Positions 33,986 through 46,700 of a stretch of DNA of 64,000 nt are shown here, one piece after another; position 1 is the first letter of the stretch, and every line of letters begins with the position of its first letter. The stretch is from Lotus japonicus. Its lineage: Eukaryota > Streptophyta > Magnoliopsida > Fabales > Fabaceae. Position numbers and translations under genes: made by a program. The notes below the pieces were generated by a model. That model was not told the origin of the DNA. It searched no databases and saw only the letters and a program-made list of their open reading frames with translations. The stretch is from NCBI RefSeq assembly GCF_012489685.1, contig NC_080044.1, forward strand, positions 24,222,369 through 24,286,368. The letters are read 5' to 3'.

Positions 33986-36900
33986 GGTTCATTTGAGGCA
34001 TAAGTGTAGAACCAACTTCCTGGTTGAAGTTAACCGTGATCTTACTGCAGCGCAGGCGCAGAAGGCTCGGATTAAGTCCACCCCATTTAGATGGACCATC
34101 CAAATGAGAGAAAGATTAGTACTATCTTTCCCTCTGCTACTTGAATTATTGTATCGGTGGGATGAGCACCTCAAAGGTTTTTAGAGTATAAAGCCATGTT
34201 TTTAAATTTACTCTTCTACATGTATGTTTTCTCTAGGGTTGTGTATAGTTGGTGAAAGAGTATTGATGCATGGCCCAGAAAAAGTCATACAAGATTCTTA
34301 TTTGAAGGAAAAGATATAAGCAACCCCACTATTGTTGAACAACTAAAATTGTTTGAGCGTGATGAAGACGTTGATGACTTTTGTAGGCTGTATTTACTTC
34401 TTGCCTTTTTTGTATTCAATTTCTCAAAGACAACATCTCCTGTGAATGGTGCTTTGTTAAGTATGTTGGATAACCGACATTCTCTTAACCAGTACAATTG
34501 GGGTGCTGCTATATATGATTCAAGATCTGCTAGCTTAACTTGATCAACAAGGTATGTTAGTAAGGGTATGAATTCTGACTAAGTTACTATTACAGGTTGC
34601 GCAGTTGTGTTACAGCCTTACAGGTATATCATCAGGGTCGTATAAGGCTTTACACAAATTAGGCAGTTGCCTAAGGCCCAAAAATTTCTTAAGGCCCCAA
34701 AAAAGTTTTACCTATGTAGTATATTTTATTGATACCTAAAAGAGGTAATAGAATAGTGAAAAATTATGTCATCTCAATTGTAATATGACAATGAAATGTG
34801 AGAACTCGGAGTGAAATGTGGGAAGTGTAACTTTTAACAATTATTAATAGTAGTGTTTTAAATTATCAAATTTACATTTTCCAAAAAACTAATAAACAAA
34901 ATACCTGTTATTTTTACATTTTCAAAATTAAAAAATTAATTGTGTTTAGTCATAAACGTTAGTTTTTTTTTTTACTTATGTATTTGTAGTTTCACTCATT
35001 GTTTTTTCTCTAAAAAAATTCATTGTTTATACCTTGAAGTGAATTATCAAATAAGATACTTGATATTAAAGTGTTGCAAAATCTCTTAATGTTTCATTCC
35101 TTACGTTTCAAGTTCTATTAAGAATTTAAATTCTTTTTCAAATGTATATATTGTCTATTGAATTTTATGGACAATCTTGTAACGGTTTATACTACTAAAA
35201 GAAGTTTTTCAAAATTAAAATTAGTTAAATCAACAATATTGTTACAAGATAGATTGAATAATTAACTATCTTATTTATTGAAGCGAAATGTTAGAAATAA
35301 TTCTTTATGAAACTCTAATAAATGATTTTGCGACTTCGAAAACCTAGAAGGTTAGTATAAAAATTGATAATTTGTATGGTACATTAAATTTCTTCAAGTT
35401 CTTGTCAAAATAAAATAACTTTGAAATCTTCGCCTTAGGCCTCATATTGTATGTACAAGACCCAGTATATCATTCTTTTGTTTATGTTGTTTTTTGTAAT
35501 ACACCGTCAACATAAGTTGTTATTTTGTTCAACGAATCAATTTTATCTACAAGTCATGGTCAATGTTGTAGATCTAGGCGTTGGAGCACGTGTGTCTCTG
35601 GAAAAAAAAATGTCAGCAACCAACAAGTGTTTCATTTCCACACCTTTTACAGTGGCAAAAACTTAATATGAGGAGCACAACTATTGCAACAACATTTGAA
35701 AAGAATCCTGTAATAACCCCTAAAAAGTCCTCTAATTAGTTACATGTTTTAGAAACTTTGAATATTGTTGATGGATATTTAATAAATTTACAATTCAAAT
35801 TGTGATGCTCTAATTTGTTGAACACTTGGCTTCCTCTAAAGAGGAGATTGATCAGTATGAGTTCCTCAGGCAAGCGATGACTAAAGCAAACAATGATTTT
35901 TGTCACTAGAAATGTCTCACTCGTGACAATGAGGATATATATAGTAAACATGAGCGATTGAGTGAGCAATTTAAGGAACTTGGATATAAAGTATTGATAC
36001 TTGAGCAAGAGGTGGACATAATAAAAACGTTTTTAATTTTGTAGTAAACGCCCACTACAGCAACTGATGAAGAACATGACAATGAACTTGCATGCCCCGA
36101 TTAAGTTCATGATGATAAGTCTGCATGCCATGATGAGTTACCTCAACCATTAAGAGTGAAATCCTCCTCCATTTGCAAAAGAGAAACTTTTGAAGAAGTT
36201 GCATAGTTTTTGCACTCATAAGATACTGAGTGATGGTGGAAAATCAGAGTATGTTTCAATATAATTTTTTTGACTTACACGTCATGCTTGTTAGTCGGTA
36301 TCTTAATTACATGCTAGTGATGCTCAATGTGCATGATCATTGTTGATGTTTGATCAATACCTTAGCCGTCAGGACATGCTGTTCATGAGACCAAGAAGTT
36401 GCGTCAACACTTTGGTGATTACTAACTTGACAATCATGCTTCAATAGTTTTGTGCATTTGGCCGAATAACTACTATTGCATTACTGATATGATGCAAATT
36501 GTTTTATTTCGTATGTGATGTCATAGATTTTCTTACTAGCATCCAAGGTCTTCATGCGTAATGAAGGAGAACGAACGAGAGTTGTTACCCGTTACATATT
36601 TGGTCATCTCTTAGTCGTGAGTAATCTTCAAAGTAAATGTTGTCATTTAAATTATCTTATGTAGATACTAATTGCATATTTTTTGTTGGTAGAATAAGGT
36701 GAAAAATGAGCTGGATTTGTTTCGGCCTGAATTGTGTCCAATTTAGAGTAAGAGAACCATTACAAAAGTTCCTCATGATAATAATGCACTGAATAGTCTG
36801 AGGCGTTGTAATTTAATAAGTATCCAATACAACTATCAGTAAAGCATATACAAAATTGAGCAATGTGAAGTTGATGTCGTTTATTGATTGTAGATAATTG

Positions 36901-37210
36901 CACCTGCATTATTTGAGGAACATTGGTTCTGCTACGTGGTGGATAAGAATCACAAACTCTTGTATGTGTTAGTTTCACTTGGGAAACATCCTCAGTCAAG
37001 TGCGGATTTGATGATGCTCAATAGTTTATTGGTATGACAACTACTAAAATTCATATTTCATCTAATTAAGATAAGTTAGTCAGATTTTATGTGCGTAATT
37101 TTTAATATGTTACTTATGAAGACCAATTTCGTTGCTTTTTCCTTGTTAAAACTTGTACATTGTTCATTAGAAGGGCTGATTTGAGGAGTTGTTGTGCATG
37201 CTGGACAATA
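33986..37210 (+). pseudogene. Decayed DUF1985/Ulp1-type protease gene of the Mutator-associated kind
   Basis: Plus-strand pieces in order: an N-terminal module (KARIKSTPFRWTIQMRERL, about 34050), a helical block (DDFCRLYLLLAFFVFNFSK and LDNRHSLNQYNWG, 34375-34505), a deleted hAT insertion, a coiled-coil stretch with one stop (about 35825-36020), and a C48/Ulp1-like protease segment with a catalytic-type HWFCYVVDKNHKLLYVL near 36925. The layout resembles the Ulp1-like proteins that travel in some plant Mutator-like elements (DUF1985 plus peptidase C48). Many stops; I call the family from remembered resemblance. The peptidase Cys region is not cleanly visible. Confidence 0.55.
34633..35465 (+). 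mobile_element. Deleted hAT element with transposase C-terminal relic
   Basis: The ends CAGGGTCGTATAAGGC and TACAAGACCCAG are imperfect inverted repeats. The 8-bp TSD TATATCAT is perfect (34625-34632 and 35466-35473). Inside, about 35185-35260 reads KRSFSKLKLVKST and LLQDRLNN, the hAT dimerisation region of the MYM/TTF zinc-finger group, with stops. Sequence near both ends (GCCTAAGGCCC, CGCCTTAGGCC) is typical of that group. Confidence 0.85.
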
Positions 37211-38143
37211 CGTTGGATAAACATAACTTCACTTTGCAAATTTTGTATAATAACTTGCCCAGCAGCACAATGGGTGACTTTTTTAAAGTGTCAACACTTA
37301 CGTGCTTATATTGTCATATGTTCATTGAATAAAAAGTCTATGTTGTGTACATTAAGGTAATTAACATATATGTGCTCGTATGGGCATGATTGCGGTTTCC
37401 ATGTATTAAAATACATGGATATTTGGACGATGTCCCAAGATGGGGAGGTCTAACAATGCAAAATTATTCTGATTTCAGAATATTATTATTATTATTATTA
37501 TGTTTATAATTAATCTTATTTTTGTTCTACATAAACAAAATTATATAACAATTTGGAAACATATATTAAATTACAATTGCACGTTCAGGTTGAAATCAAT
37601 CAAATTCGTTGTGAATTTGTTTGTAAATGGGTGTTGCATCCATGAATAGTCGCCAAATCATAGTGTTGGAAGATGCATATCTTCCATTACATTTAAAAAG
37701 ACAGATAATTCAACGTGTAATTTTAGTTGAATCGTTCAATATGTAATTTTAATTGAATTGTGGATTGTATATATATATGTACAAGGACTGACCATGCACT
37801 TATTTATCATATCTCACTCTTCTGTTGTCCACCTCAAACACATAATATAATATGATAAGAGTCTATTATGCTCTTATCAGATCATGGTCTTATTGAATTC
37901 TCTACCATATCCTAACCACTAAAGGAGATCTAAAGGTATTGTGAAAATTAATATATTGTCCAAATATGCATTTGTGTGTATTTAACAATATTTCTCTTAC
38001 ATTAAAAAAATACTTATCTTCTTTAAAAAAATAATATATAGGTGTGCAAAACAAAATCACCAACACCAAAATATCTCATTAAAAAAGAGTCTTCGTCGTT
38101 CTCCAGTCTCACTCAGCGGAAAATGATCACATTTTCCCTTTAT

Positions 38144-38252
38144 CCCATGCACACCTCAAGATTGAAGGTTTTTTTTGTACATCGTATTGGAAGCAAAGCT
38201 TGAAGGTATGATCCCCATCTATTATTTATCCCATGCACACCTCAAGATGCAT
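38144..38252. repeat. Short direct repeat flanking a T-run
   Basis: TATCCCATGCACACCTCAAG occurs near 38141 and near 38228. Between them is a T run followed by GTACATCG, the same words as the 3' edge of the SINE at 25248. This may be a truncated SINE with its TSD. Confidence 0.4.
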
Positions 38253-38925
38253 GTAATGCTTTTGTAAACAAATATGGCTTAGACAATGAATGGCTATCTA
38301 GCCTCTATATGGAGCGGCCAAGATGGGTCCGTTCTTTTATAAAGAAGAACTTTTGGGCTGGAATGTCAACCACACAATGGAGTGAAAGTATGAATGCATT
38401 ATTTGATGGATATGTAAACTCTCGTACATCATTGCAACAATTTGTTATACAGTATGATAATGCCCTCAAGGACAAAGCTGAAAAAGAATATAAGGCATAT
38501 TTTCGTTCTTTCCACATTATTGTCCCTTATGGTTCAAATTCCTATATTGAGAGGCAATTTCAGCAGGAATATACCCATTCTAAATATAATGAAGTGCAAA
38601 TTGTATTCCGAGCAAAGATGACTTGTTATGTCTGCATAATCACCATTGACAGGCCAATTTGCATATATGAAGTAATGGTAGAAATGCATATGGTTGGGCG
38701 TCTAAAGGAATGAGTCTTTCAAGTCGTCTTCAATCGTAATGACCATGACATGAAGTGCACATGCTTACCTTTTCAATTTAGAGGAATAATATGTAAGCAC
38801 TCACTTCAGGTACTTGCACAAGAAATGGTCAAACAAGCACGTTCAAAATATCTTTTGCCTAATTAGAGCAAAAACATTAGACGGAATTGTGCATACATCA
38901 TGTCAAGCTATCATGGAGTATATTA
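38252..38925 (+). pseudogene. FAR1/MURA-type transposase fragment with SWIM finger
   Basis: The frame gives CNAFVNKYGLDNEW, then GMSTTQWSESMNALFDGYVN and the Q-rich linker, all typical of FAR1-related/Mutator transposase C-terminal halves. A SWIM zinc finger follows in another frame after a break (KCTCLPFQFRGIICKHSLQV; C-x-C...C-x-H). The N-terminal DNA-binding and catalytic DDE parts are missing. Could be a broken FRS gene or a dead Mutator transposase. Confidence 0.7.
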
Positions 38926-39069
38926 TGGCATTCACCTACATCAAATGAAAAAAAAAGTAATATATATATAAATTAGTAAATCTATAAGAGTGAGTTATGA
39001 GTAATTTGTTATGAACTCATACGCCCGGCTTACATATGGAAACACCAAGCACATATGGGGATTCATCAT

Positions 39070-40181
39070 TCATATTTTCAAACATATGTTTCCACCCAAA
39101 TTGGTATTAATTGTGGTTGGATATTTAAACTGAAGTGATGTTTGTAGATTAAGATCTATCATTCTCAATTCTTCACCAAGGATGAATATCTTATCTTGTA
39201 GGTCCTTAACCTTTGCATCTAACACATCAATATCATGTGCGGCATATCTTGATTGGTAAATGGGATGATGCCACTGGAGAAAACAACAAGGTACCTTTTG
39301 CATGGCTTTCCTCGAAATTTAATGTTCAAGATCTTCATTTGGTGCAGCTAATTGTTGACAGAGTAATTAGAAGAGGAAACCTATTACAAATTAGCAGAAT
39401 ACAACAAAGATTCAATACAATGCTTCATTTTCTTATCGAAGTGTTTTCAAACATTGTGGACAGTTTCTTCCTCCCTAAGGTAAAATGAGGTCAATGTCAA
39501 AAACTAAGGAAATGTAGTTCCATAACTAAATTTGACACTGTGAATCTGTGATGCAATGACATATGCTCTAAAGCCCAAATCTGTATGTGCATCATATACT
39601 TCATGATCAAATCATAGAAACATAAACACAAATATAAGCAAGAATGATCTAAAATCTTGTACATGTTAAACTGCTGCACAACCTCTTACAAACATTCTGT
39701 GTGGATTTTTTACGTCACGAAATTGTTTAGCTGCTTGAATCAAGCCACAAACCAAAACATCATATACAAAAAATCCCAACTATATTTATCAAGTGAACGT
39801 AGGTCGTCTAAAGTCCTCAACAAACCACTATGCACAATAGAGTTGGTATTAGGGAAATAAAATTCTGCGAAGCCAAGAAGTATATACAACCGACAAAAGT
39901 CTTTGACAAGTTCAGCACCATTAAACTTTTTTAGTTGTTCAACTATTCTTGGGATCATGATTTTTCCCCCCATTGAACAAACTTTTAGTATAACATTCTT
40001 CATCTTGATAAAAAATCACGTTTTCCCCTACAATGCGCAGCCCAGTTGCAAAGTAAACATCTAAAGGGGTAAAAGGAACTACCGTACTTTGTATTGTAAA
40101 ACCCAAACGACGCCCTACCCACCGACTAACTAATTCATACAGTAAATTCCCATTGATTGGTAATTTTTTGGGAATTTTCAT
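39070..40181 (-). pseudogene. Second DUF1985-like fragment, opposite orientation
   Basis: On the minus strand: RRLGFTIQSTVVPFTPLDVY and FATGLRIVGENV (40130-40020), then VKDFCRLYILLGFAEFYF and LDDLRSLDKYSW (39915-39780), and a coiled-coil-like piece (about 39240-39120). The middle block matches the plus-strand copy at 34375-34505, so two related gene remnants face each other across about 5 kb. No protease part is seen. Confidence 0.55.
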
Positions 40182-40889
40182 TAACCATTAGAACGGGGTA
40201 GCATTTATTTGAGTCTTTTGAAGGCTAGTGAGATTCTTATTGACCTCAAGAAGATCATGTGGTTGACAATTGTGTCTAACACATAAATAAAAAATGGCAA
40301 TGAATCATCAGAAGTGATTTTAATTGAAGTATCATGTTACAATATATGAAGACGCTAGTTCTATAATGGGGAAAACAATTAACAAACTTACAAACCGTAA
40401 AACTTTAAAATGAACGGTGAAAAGTTTCAATATTCAAAAGGTTAATACAAACATGTCCCCCAATTTCCTCCATGGTCGGGAGCTTTGAACTTGGTTTGGG
40501 TTTCACCCCTTGCGTCGAGATTCTCCTCCGCATTATGTTGGATTGAAGCATACTAGATTTCCTCCACTTACGATTTAGGTTTCAGCCTTGTTTTTTCAAA
40601 TGAAACCAATCATTATCAGCCACTTTCATAGAAATTGATTGAATAGTTCTTTTCTTTAACATACACCATTTTCATTTTATTAACAAAACAAATAGAGATA
40701 AAGATAAAGAAGCAGCCACATTAAACCAAAGTATCATTCTTTTTATAACTTTTCTTATGTCCTTGTATTCCGAATCCATCATTAGAATCTCAAAGAAAAA
40801 AGAAAAAGAAAGAAACGTCATTACCAAGGAATACAAGCTCTGATATATTGTCAATTTGTCACAAAAATTTTAATATTCATTTATACAAA

Positions 40890-41081
40890 CATAAACCGTG
40901 GATTGAGCTTATTCAATTCTCTCATTGAATCAAATTTTTTGTAAGTGCATTCCGGTTCCTGTCTGTGGAACTTCGATTACATGGACATAAACCGTGGATT
41001 GAGCTTATTCAATTCTCTCATTGAATCAATTTTTTTGTAAGTGCATCCCGGTTCCTGTCTGTGGAACTTCGATTACATGGA
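40890..41081. repeat. Two tandem copies of a 96-bp unit
   Basis: CATAAACCGTGGATTGAGCT through GATTACATGG occurs twice head to tail, with very few differences. Function unknown. Confidence 0.85.
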
Positions 41082-43732
41082 TTGTGTTCCCAGTGAGTGA
41101 GGAGTTTTGCTTTTGTATCCTTCCTCATTAGTATAACATTATCCTCTTGTGTTATTATTTATATATTTGTAATCCACTTTGTATTAAATTATACTTGTTG
41201 AAATGATGAAATAACGTTTTGCTATCTCTCAACTCTCAACCCTCATAAACGTTGTTGGTATAACCTTAGTGAAATCTTACAATATTCTGACAAAGAAGGA
41301 AATCTTACTTCACAGGTTGGGCACGTATGCAGTAGGGTTCACTGCTGTAATTGTAAAACCACTTGAATGACTATGTGCAAATATATTCTAGTTAGAAGTT
41401 ACAAATTTTCGTTTTTTAGTGAACATGTTTTGGATTATGTGCAATCACATTAAACCAAAACTTTGTACACAAAACATGTAACTGGATGCCATGTCAGGGA
41501 TATAGCATGTTAATGGAAAGCCAGAAAGCACATAAGAATCAAAGATGTAAGTTTGGTTTACGTTTGAATAGGTGTAGGCGAAAGGGGGTGGGAGAGTGGT
41601 CGTCAGAACCAGTTGCGGAGGAGCGGAAGCGAGTGTGAGCGAGGGGAAGCCAGAAGAGGAAGCGAGTAGAACCCTCTCACCGACGTAACAGAGGCCAACA
41701 CCTAGTCTGGCAATTCCCACAGTGAGGACCCCTTTAGAACCTACGCAGAAACCCCACACAGAACCCCCACGATCTCCCTTTCACGAGAGAGGAGAAGTAG
41801 GAAGTGAGGCAAACAACGAGTGGTCGAGGGGCCGGCGCCGGCGATCAGAGAAGAAGAGGAAGCCAGAGGAGTGAAGTGTGGGTTTGCGAGAGAGAAGAAC
41901 AAACACAGAGCACGATGAATTGAAATCCCTAATTTTGGGATTTTGAGTTTCAATTCCCGCTGAAATTCCCCCAAATTTCTAACCTTCCTCTAAATTATAC
42001 ATTGAGTCCCTCAACTTTTACATTTTACTTCCCGCCCCCTCCACTTACATGCTGACGCAGCACCCATGCCACATGTGAACGATGTTTAAGGTGGTTTTTA
42101 CTGTTTTAATGTTCAAGAATCATTATTGATATGAAAATGACTTACATATCACATATCTCTTTTAAATTTTAATGCTTTAATGTACTGTTTAAACTCAGCC
42201 ATTTAATATTTCTAATTAGTTGGACTCTTAGCATTGCATTTAACACTTTTATAGTACTTCAAGAGTAATTGCAATGATGCATTATTGACGTTTATTTATC
42301 GCTACACTCTATGATCGGAGATTTTCTAATTAGAGATGAATGAGATTTTAATCATTATTATGATAAAATCAAGTAGAAATTATATCATTTGATAATTTGG
42401 GTCTTTCAGAAAGTTTTCAACCCACTTTATGTTGAGTATTTTTTTTTCTAAAAAATTATTGAATACATGTTTTCAAAAATAAAAAAAACTTAAGCAGGCC
42501 CATTAAAAACTATGCAGCCCACTTTCTTAGCACAAACTGATCCAACCCACCCTCTTATCCATTCTAACCGTGTTAACCTAACCTGAGTTACCCAAACTAT
42601 CAATAGGGCGAAAATGAGACATAATAAGCTCTTCTCATTTCAGTCAATTTAGGCTAAATGGGTCCGAAACTGACCCGTGCTCAACCCTAGGTTGAACGGC
42701 AAAAAAAAAAAACCACCAAAACCGCTAAAGAAAACACAAATGGAAACCCACAATTGCATCCTCATCATTACCGGGAAATATTCGACCCGCCATTTTCCCA
42801 TCAACAGAGCCTTCTTTACACGCGGAAAATACCACTAGAAAACCACGGCGGGTCGACGGGAGGCGCGGCAACCGCAACTGTGTTACCCACAGCAGCTGAT
42901 TTAAATCCTAGCAAACAATATACATTCACTCAAACAAAACAAACCCTCATCTTTACCCACAGTTTGAAAGCTTATTATTAGATTAAACAAAAAAACAACA
43001 AATCCTCATCTAACTCCAGTGAACAGCAACACCGTACGACGACGCATTGGTTCCTCGCCGTGAACACCCAAACAAACCCCAACCCAGCCCAAACAAAACC
43101 CTAATTTATGATCTCTCCCCAATTCTATTTCATTTCTCCCATTCTCTCCTGCTCCAGTCACGTAGATCCATGATCACCTTTGCACTCGTCTCCCACATAA
43201 ATTCCCCTGATTAACGTTCGCAGCCACGTGCCGCAGACACAAAATTCCATTTTTCTTCTCGTTTATTGCTCAATTGTGTTGCTTGTTTTCGACGATCGGG
43301 TTTTTGCTGTGGTTCTTCTGCTTCAATTTCGACAATTTCTGAACGGTAATTTGAAGTCACTAGCTTTATTTCTAGGTCTATAATTTGAATTATTCATTCA
43401 TATTGTTTGCTAGGTGAGTAGATATTAATTTATTATATGTCAATTCCTCTTTTTGTTATTTGCTTCTGAGCGAAAAGGGTTTGAATTGTGATACATTGGT
43501 TGATTTCCTGAAAATATAATCGATTCTCGCGGTATAAATATCAGTACTTTGTGGAATAATTCAGCTTAGTAGCGGGTTTTGTTCATCAAATGTTTGTCGA
43601 AAAGAGTGAACTTTTTAAGGTGGAGTATAGTTTCAATCGAGTCTGGTGTTCTTTTAGCTGCCTTGTAATGTAAGGTTCCTCTTGGTGCAGAATGGTTTAG
43701 TCTAAATATTCGGAAGGTGCGTGTATAAAAGG
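41082..43732. other. Spacer and 5' region of the bZIP gene
   Basis: 41082-42700 is AT-rich, apart from a GC-richer block at 41570-41900, and has no recognised gene; open frames on the minus strand at 41445-41974 have no known domain. From about 43000 the sequence looks like a CT-rich plant 5' leader. A likely leader intron runs from GT at 43346 to the acceptor TTGGTGCAG ending at 43690. The transcription start is not fixed. Confidence 0.45.
43225..43230. promoter_or_regulatory. G-box CACGTG in the bZIP gene 5' region
   Basis: A palindromic CACGTG within GCCACGTGCC, about 500 bp before the ATG and ahead of the likely leader intron. G-group bZIP factors bind this motif, so autoregulation is possible; the motif is common by chance. 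Confidence 0.4.
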
Positions 43733-46700
43733 ATGGGTAGCAGTGACGCGGATAAACCCCCGAAAGAGAAGGAGTCCAAAACACCTCCGTCGACGTCACA
43801 GGTGTATCTCGGTTTCTTTTATTTTGTCCATTTTTATAATTAAGTTACTTTATACATGATGCCGTAAACTTTTTTTTTTTTGGTCTTTTCCAGGAGCAGT
43901 CTCCAACAACTGGAGCTGGACCGGTTAATCCCGACTGGGCTAACTTTCAGGTTTTTAATGTATTTTTTGTTGGCATATCATTTTTATTAATATCAAGGTT
44001 GAGTTTTGATCACCAACTCCTTCATTTGACAGGCATATTCTCATATACCTCCACATGGGTTCATGGCATCAGGTCCTCAAGCCCACCCATATATGTGGGG
44101 TGTCCAGGTGATTAACCGCTTGCATAATGATTGGTCAATATCACTTTTACGATAGTGTAGAATGTCGTAATTAACCTTTGAGTTTGTTTTAGAATTCCGA
44201 AGGGGTGTGGTGAACTTTTGATGCGGTTATTAACATCACGGGTGTAACTATTATCAATAATTTTTCCTATTATAATAACCAAATCTAACCCAATGGGACT
44301 CAGATCTCTTGATACTTCAGCTGTAGCCGAATTGTGAATATAGATGTTTGTTGCTGTTGCTTGACATGATATTACCATTGTTCTGAAATGCGAAGTAGCT
44401 AGTTCATTTTTGTATATGAGTATCTATATTGCATGGATGTGGGTGTGAGTAACTACTAACTAGTATAGATATAGGTACGGGTATGTGGTATGACAATTGT
44501 TTGTTGCTTTTCCTTGACGAGATATCATCATATATTATTGAATGGGACCTACTTCGTATATCACTTTCGTTAATTATTTTCAACTATGCCTGCAATCTGT
44601 CTATGCCTTGCTGCACCTCATAATGTCTAGTTTGAATTCCCCTACCTGCTTCCTTTGGTTCATTGATGAAATTTTGACTTGCAGCATATTGTGCCTCCCT
44701 ATGGCACCCCACCACATCCCTATGTTGCAATGTATCCCCATGGTGGCATATATGCTCATCCATCCATGCCTCCGGTATTCTTTTATAGATTATGCTTTCT
44801 TGAGGTTATCTTATTGTGTTTATTCATCATAATCTCAAATTCATTAACCAATATTTGCATTTATCTTTGAATTTAAGTAGGGATCTTATCCTTTTAGTCC
44901 TTACGCCATGCCTTCTCCAAATGGTGTTGCAGATGCGTCGGTGAGTTTCTTTATCCTTTAGCTTTTTTCCGTTCTCTCTCCTGGTCCTGCTCTTTTTCTC
45001 TCTCATGTGCTGAACTTGTCCTTAACTAAGTAAAGGAAAAAGTAACCTATGAGTTGACATACAGGGAAATACTCCAGTCATCAATGAAGCTCATGTTAAG
45101 CCTCCTGAGATGAAGGAAAAATTACCAATCAAAAGATCAAAAGGCAGTTTGGGTAGTTTGAATATGATTACAAGAAAAAGTAATGAACCTCGTAAAACAC
45201 CAGCAACATCTGCCAATGGAATTCATTCCCAAAGGTAAGGCGTTATGCCGTTATGTATTGATCAATCTAGTCATTGAATGATGTCCTCTCTTATTTGAAT
45301 CAAAGTAATCCTTTAATCCCTGCCCAAATACATTTTTGGAACATAAAACCAATTTTACCCTTAAAATTTTAGCCTAATGGGACATTTTGAAGGGGAAAAG
45401 GGGATTCCGAGTGTAGGGAAAGAAACACGGCGCGATCGTATCGTGACGGACGCGATTCAGGCCGCGGTCACCTGTGCGAATGGATGCTAACCTTGAACGC
45501 TCCGCTACAGGTCCTTCCTTCGCGAATGGTGGCCGCTCTGCGCTGCTCCGCCGCTATAGCGCACTATTGACAAGCTTGGTTACTATCAAGATTTACGTTT
45601 TCTCTAAAAATCAGTTGTCTGACATTTTAACCGAGTCTTTATGGGGGTCACGGGATAGAATATATGTGACAAGCTGGATGCGTAAAATTTATATGCTCCA
45701 GCTTGAGGGGGAGTGTTGAGATATTTCTTAAATAGGGAGTAAATATATTATTTATATCTTTATTACCATAATTAGGATAGATATATTATTTCTTTCCTTA
45801 TTTTAGTTGATTGCTATCTCTAAACTTACGGCATTACTCTTGTATATATATTGTACTCTGTTTCATAGTATAATCAATCAAAAAAATTCATTCAATTAAT
45901 TTACTATTTATTATTATTCTAGAGGATATGTTTGTAATAAGCTTAAAGTTTTATAAGCTTTTTATTGAAGAGATGTTGCAGACTTGCAGTGCTTGAAAAA
46001 TATCTTAGAATATCTCGATCTTTGATTTAGAGAATCTCTTAAGTTATTTCTTAGTATTTATTGCCAAATTTCTTTTTGTTTCCCCATTTGTTTCCTTATT
46101 TAATTAGGATTTGGAATTTAGTAATTATAATGATTAGTATCTGTATTTCATTAGGATTCGGAGTCTAATATTATTATTTATTAAGGTTATTGCTTTGTTT
46201 TCCATAGTATAATAAAACAATAATCATAATTTCATTATATTTGTTTTTTCGCTTCCCTCCTTTCTGATCTAAAACCCTCTAATTCAAAGCAGTCAAATTT
46301 TGATTTAAATCGCCATTCTACGACTTGAGTGGTATCCGATCCTGTTCACACAAAAAACTCATGTGCTGGTAGGATCTTGTGGGATCGTTGAGGAAGATGG
46401 TTAAATTGCTTTTATCCCTGATGCTCACGAATTGGGCAGCTCACATCTCTAATGGGTGGAGCAGGCTGGGACTCTGTTTTTCATCTTCTCCGATGCTCTG
46501 CTCCAGATTTCAAATACGACTTAACCCTGGTTTTGATGGAACCTAACTCTGGTTTTGATGGCAACGCTACGTGATGGCTATGGTGGTGCAGGTTCTCGTG
46601 CATAAAGGGGAGGACACAGTTGGCCATAGTGAGGTGTGGGGTTTGGTATTGGTTGAGCTGCGCAACGACACTCATTGATTTACTAGTGACCCAATGACAA

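Noticed and set aside
41445..41974. Minus-strand gene upstream of the bZIP gene
   Set aside because: Two short overlapping frames in different registers without any domain; the GC-richer block alone is not enough.
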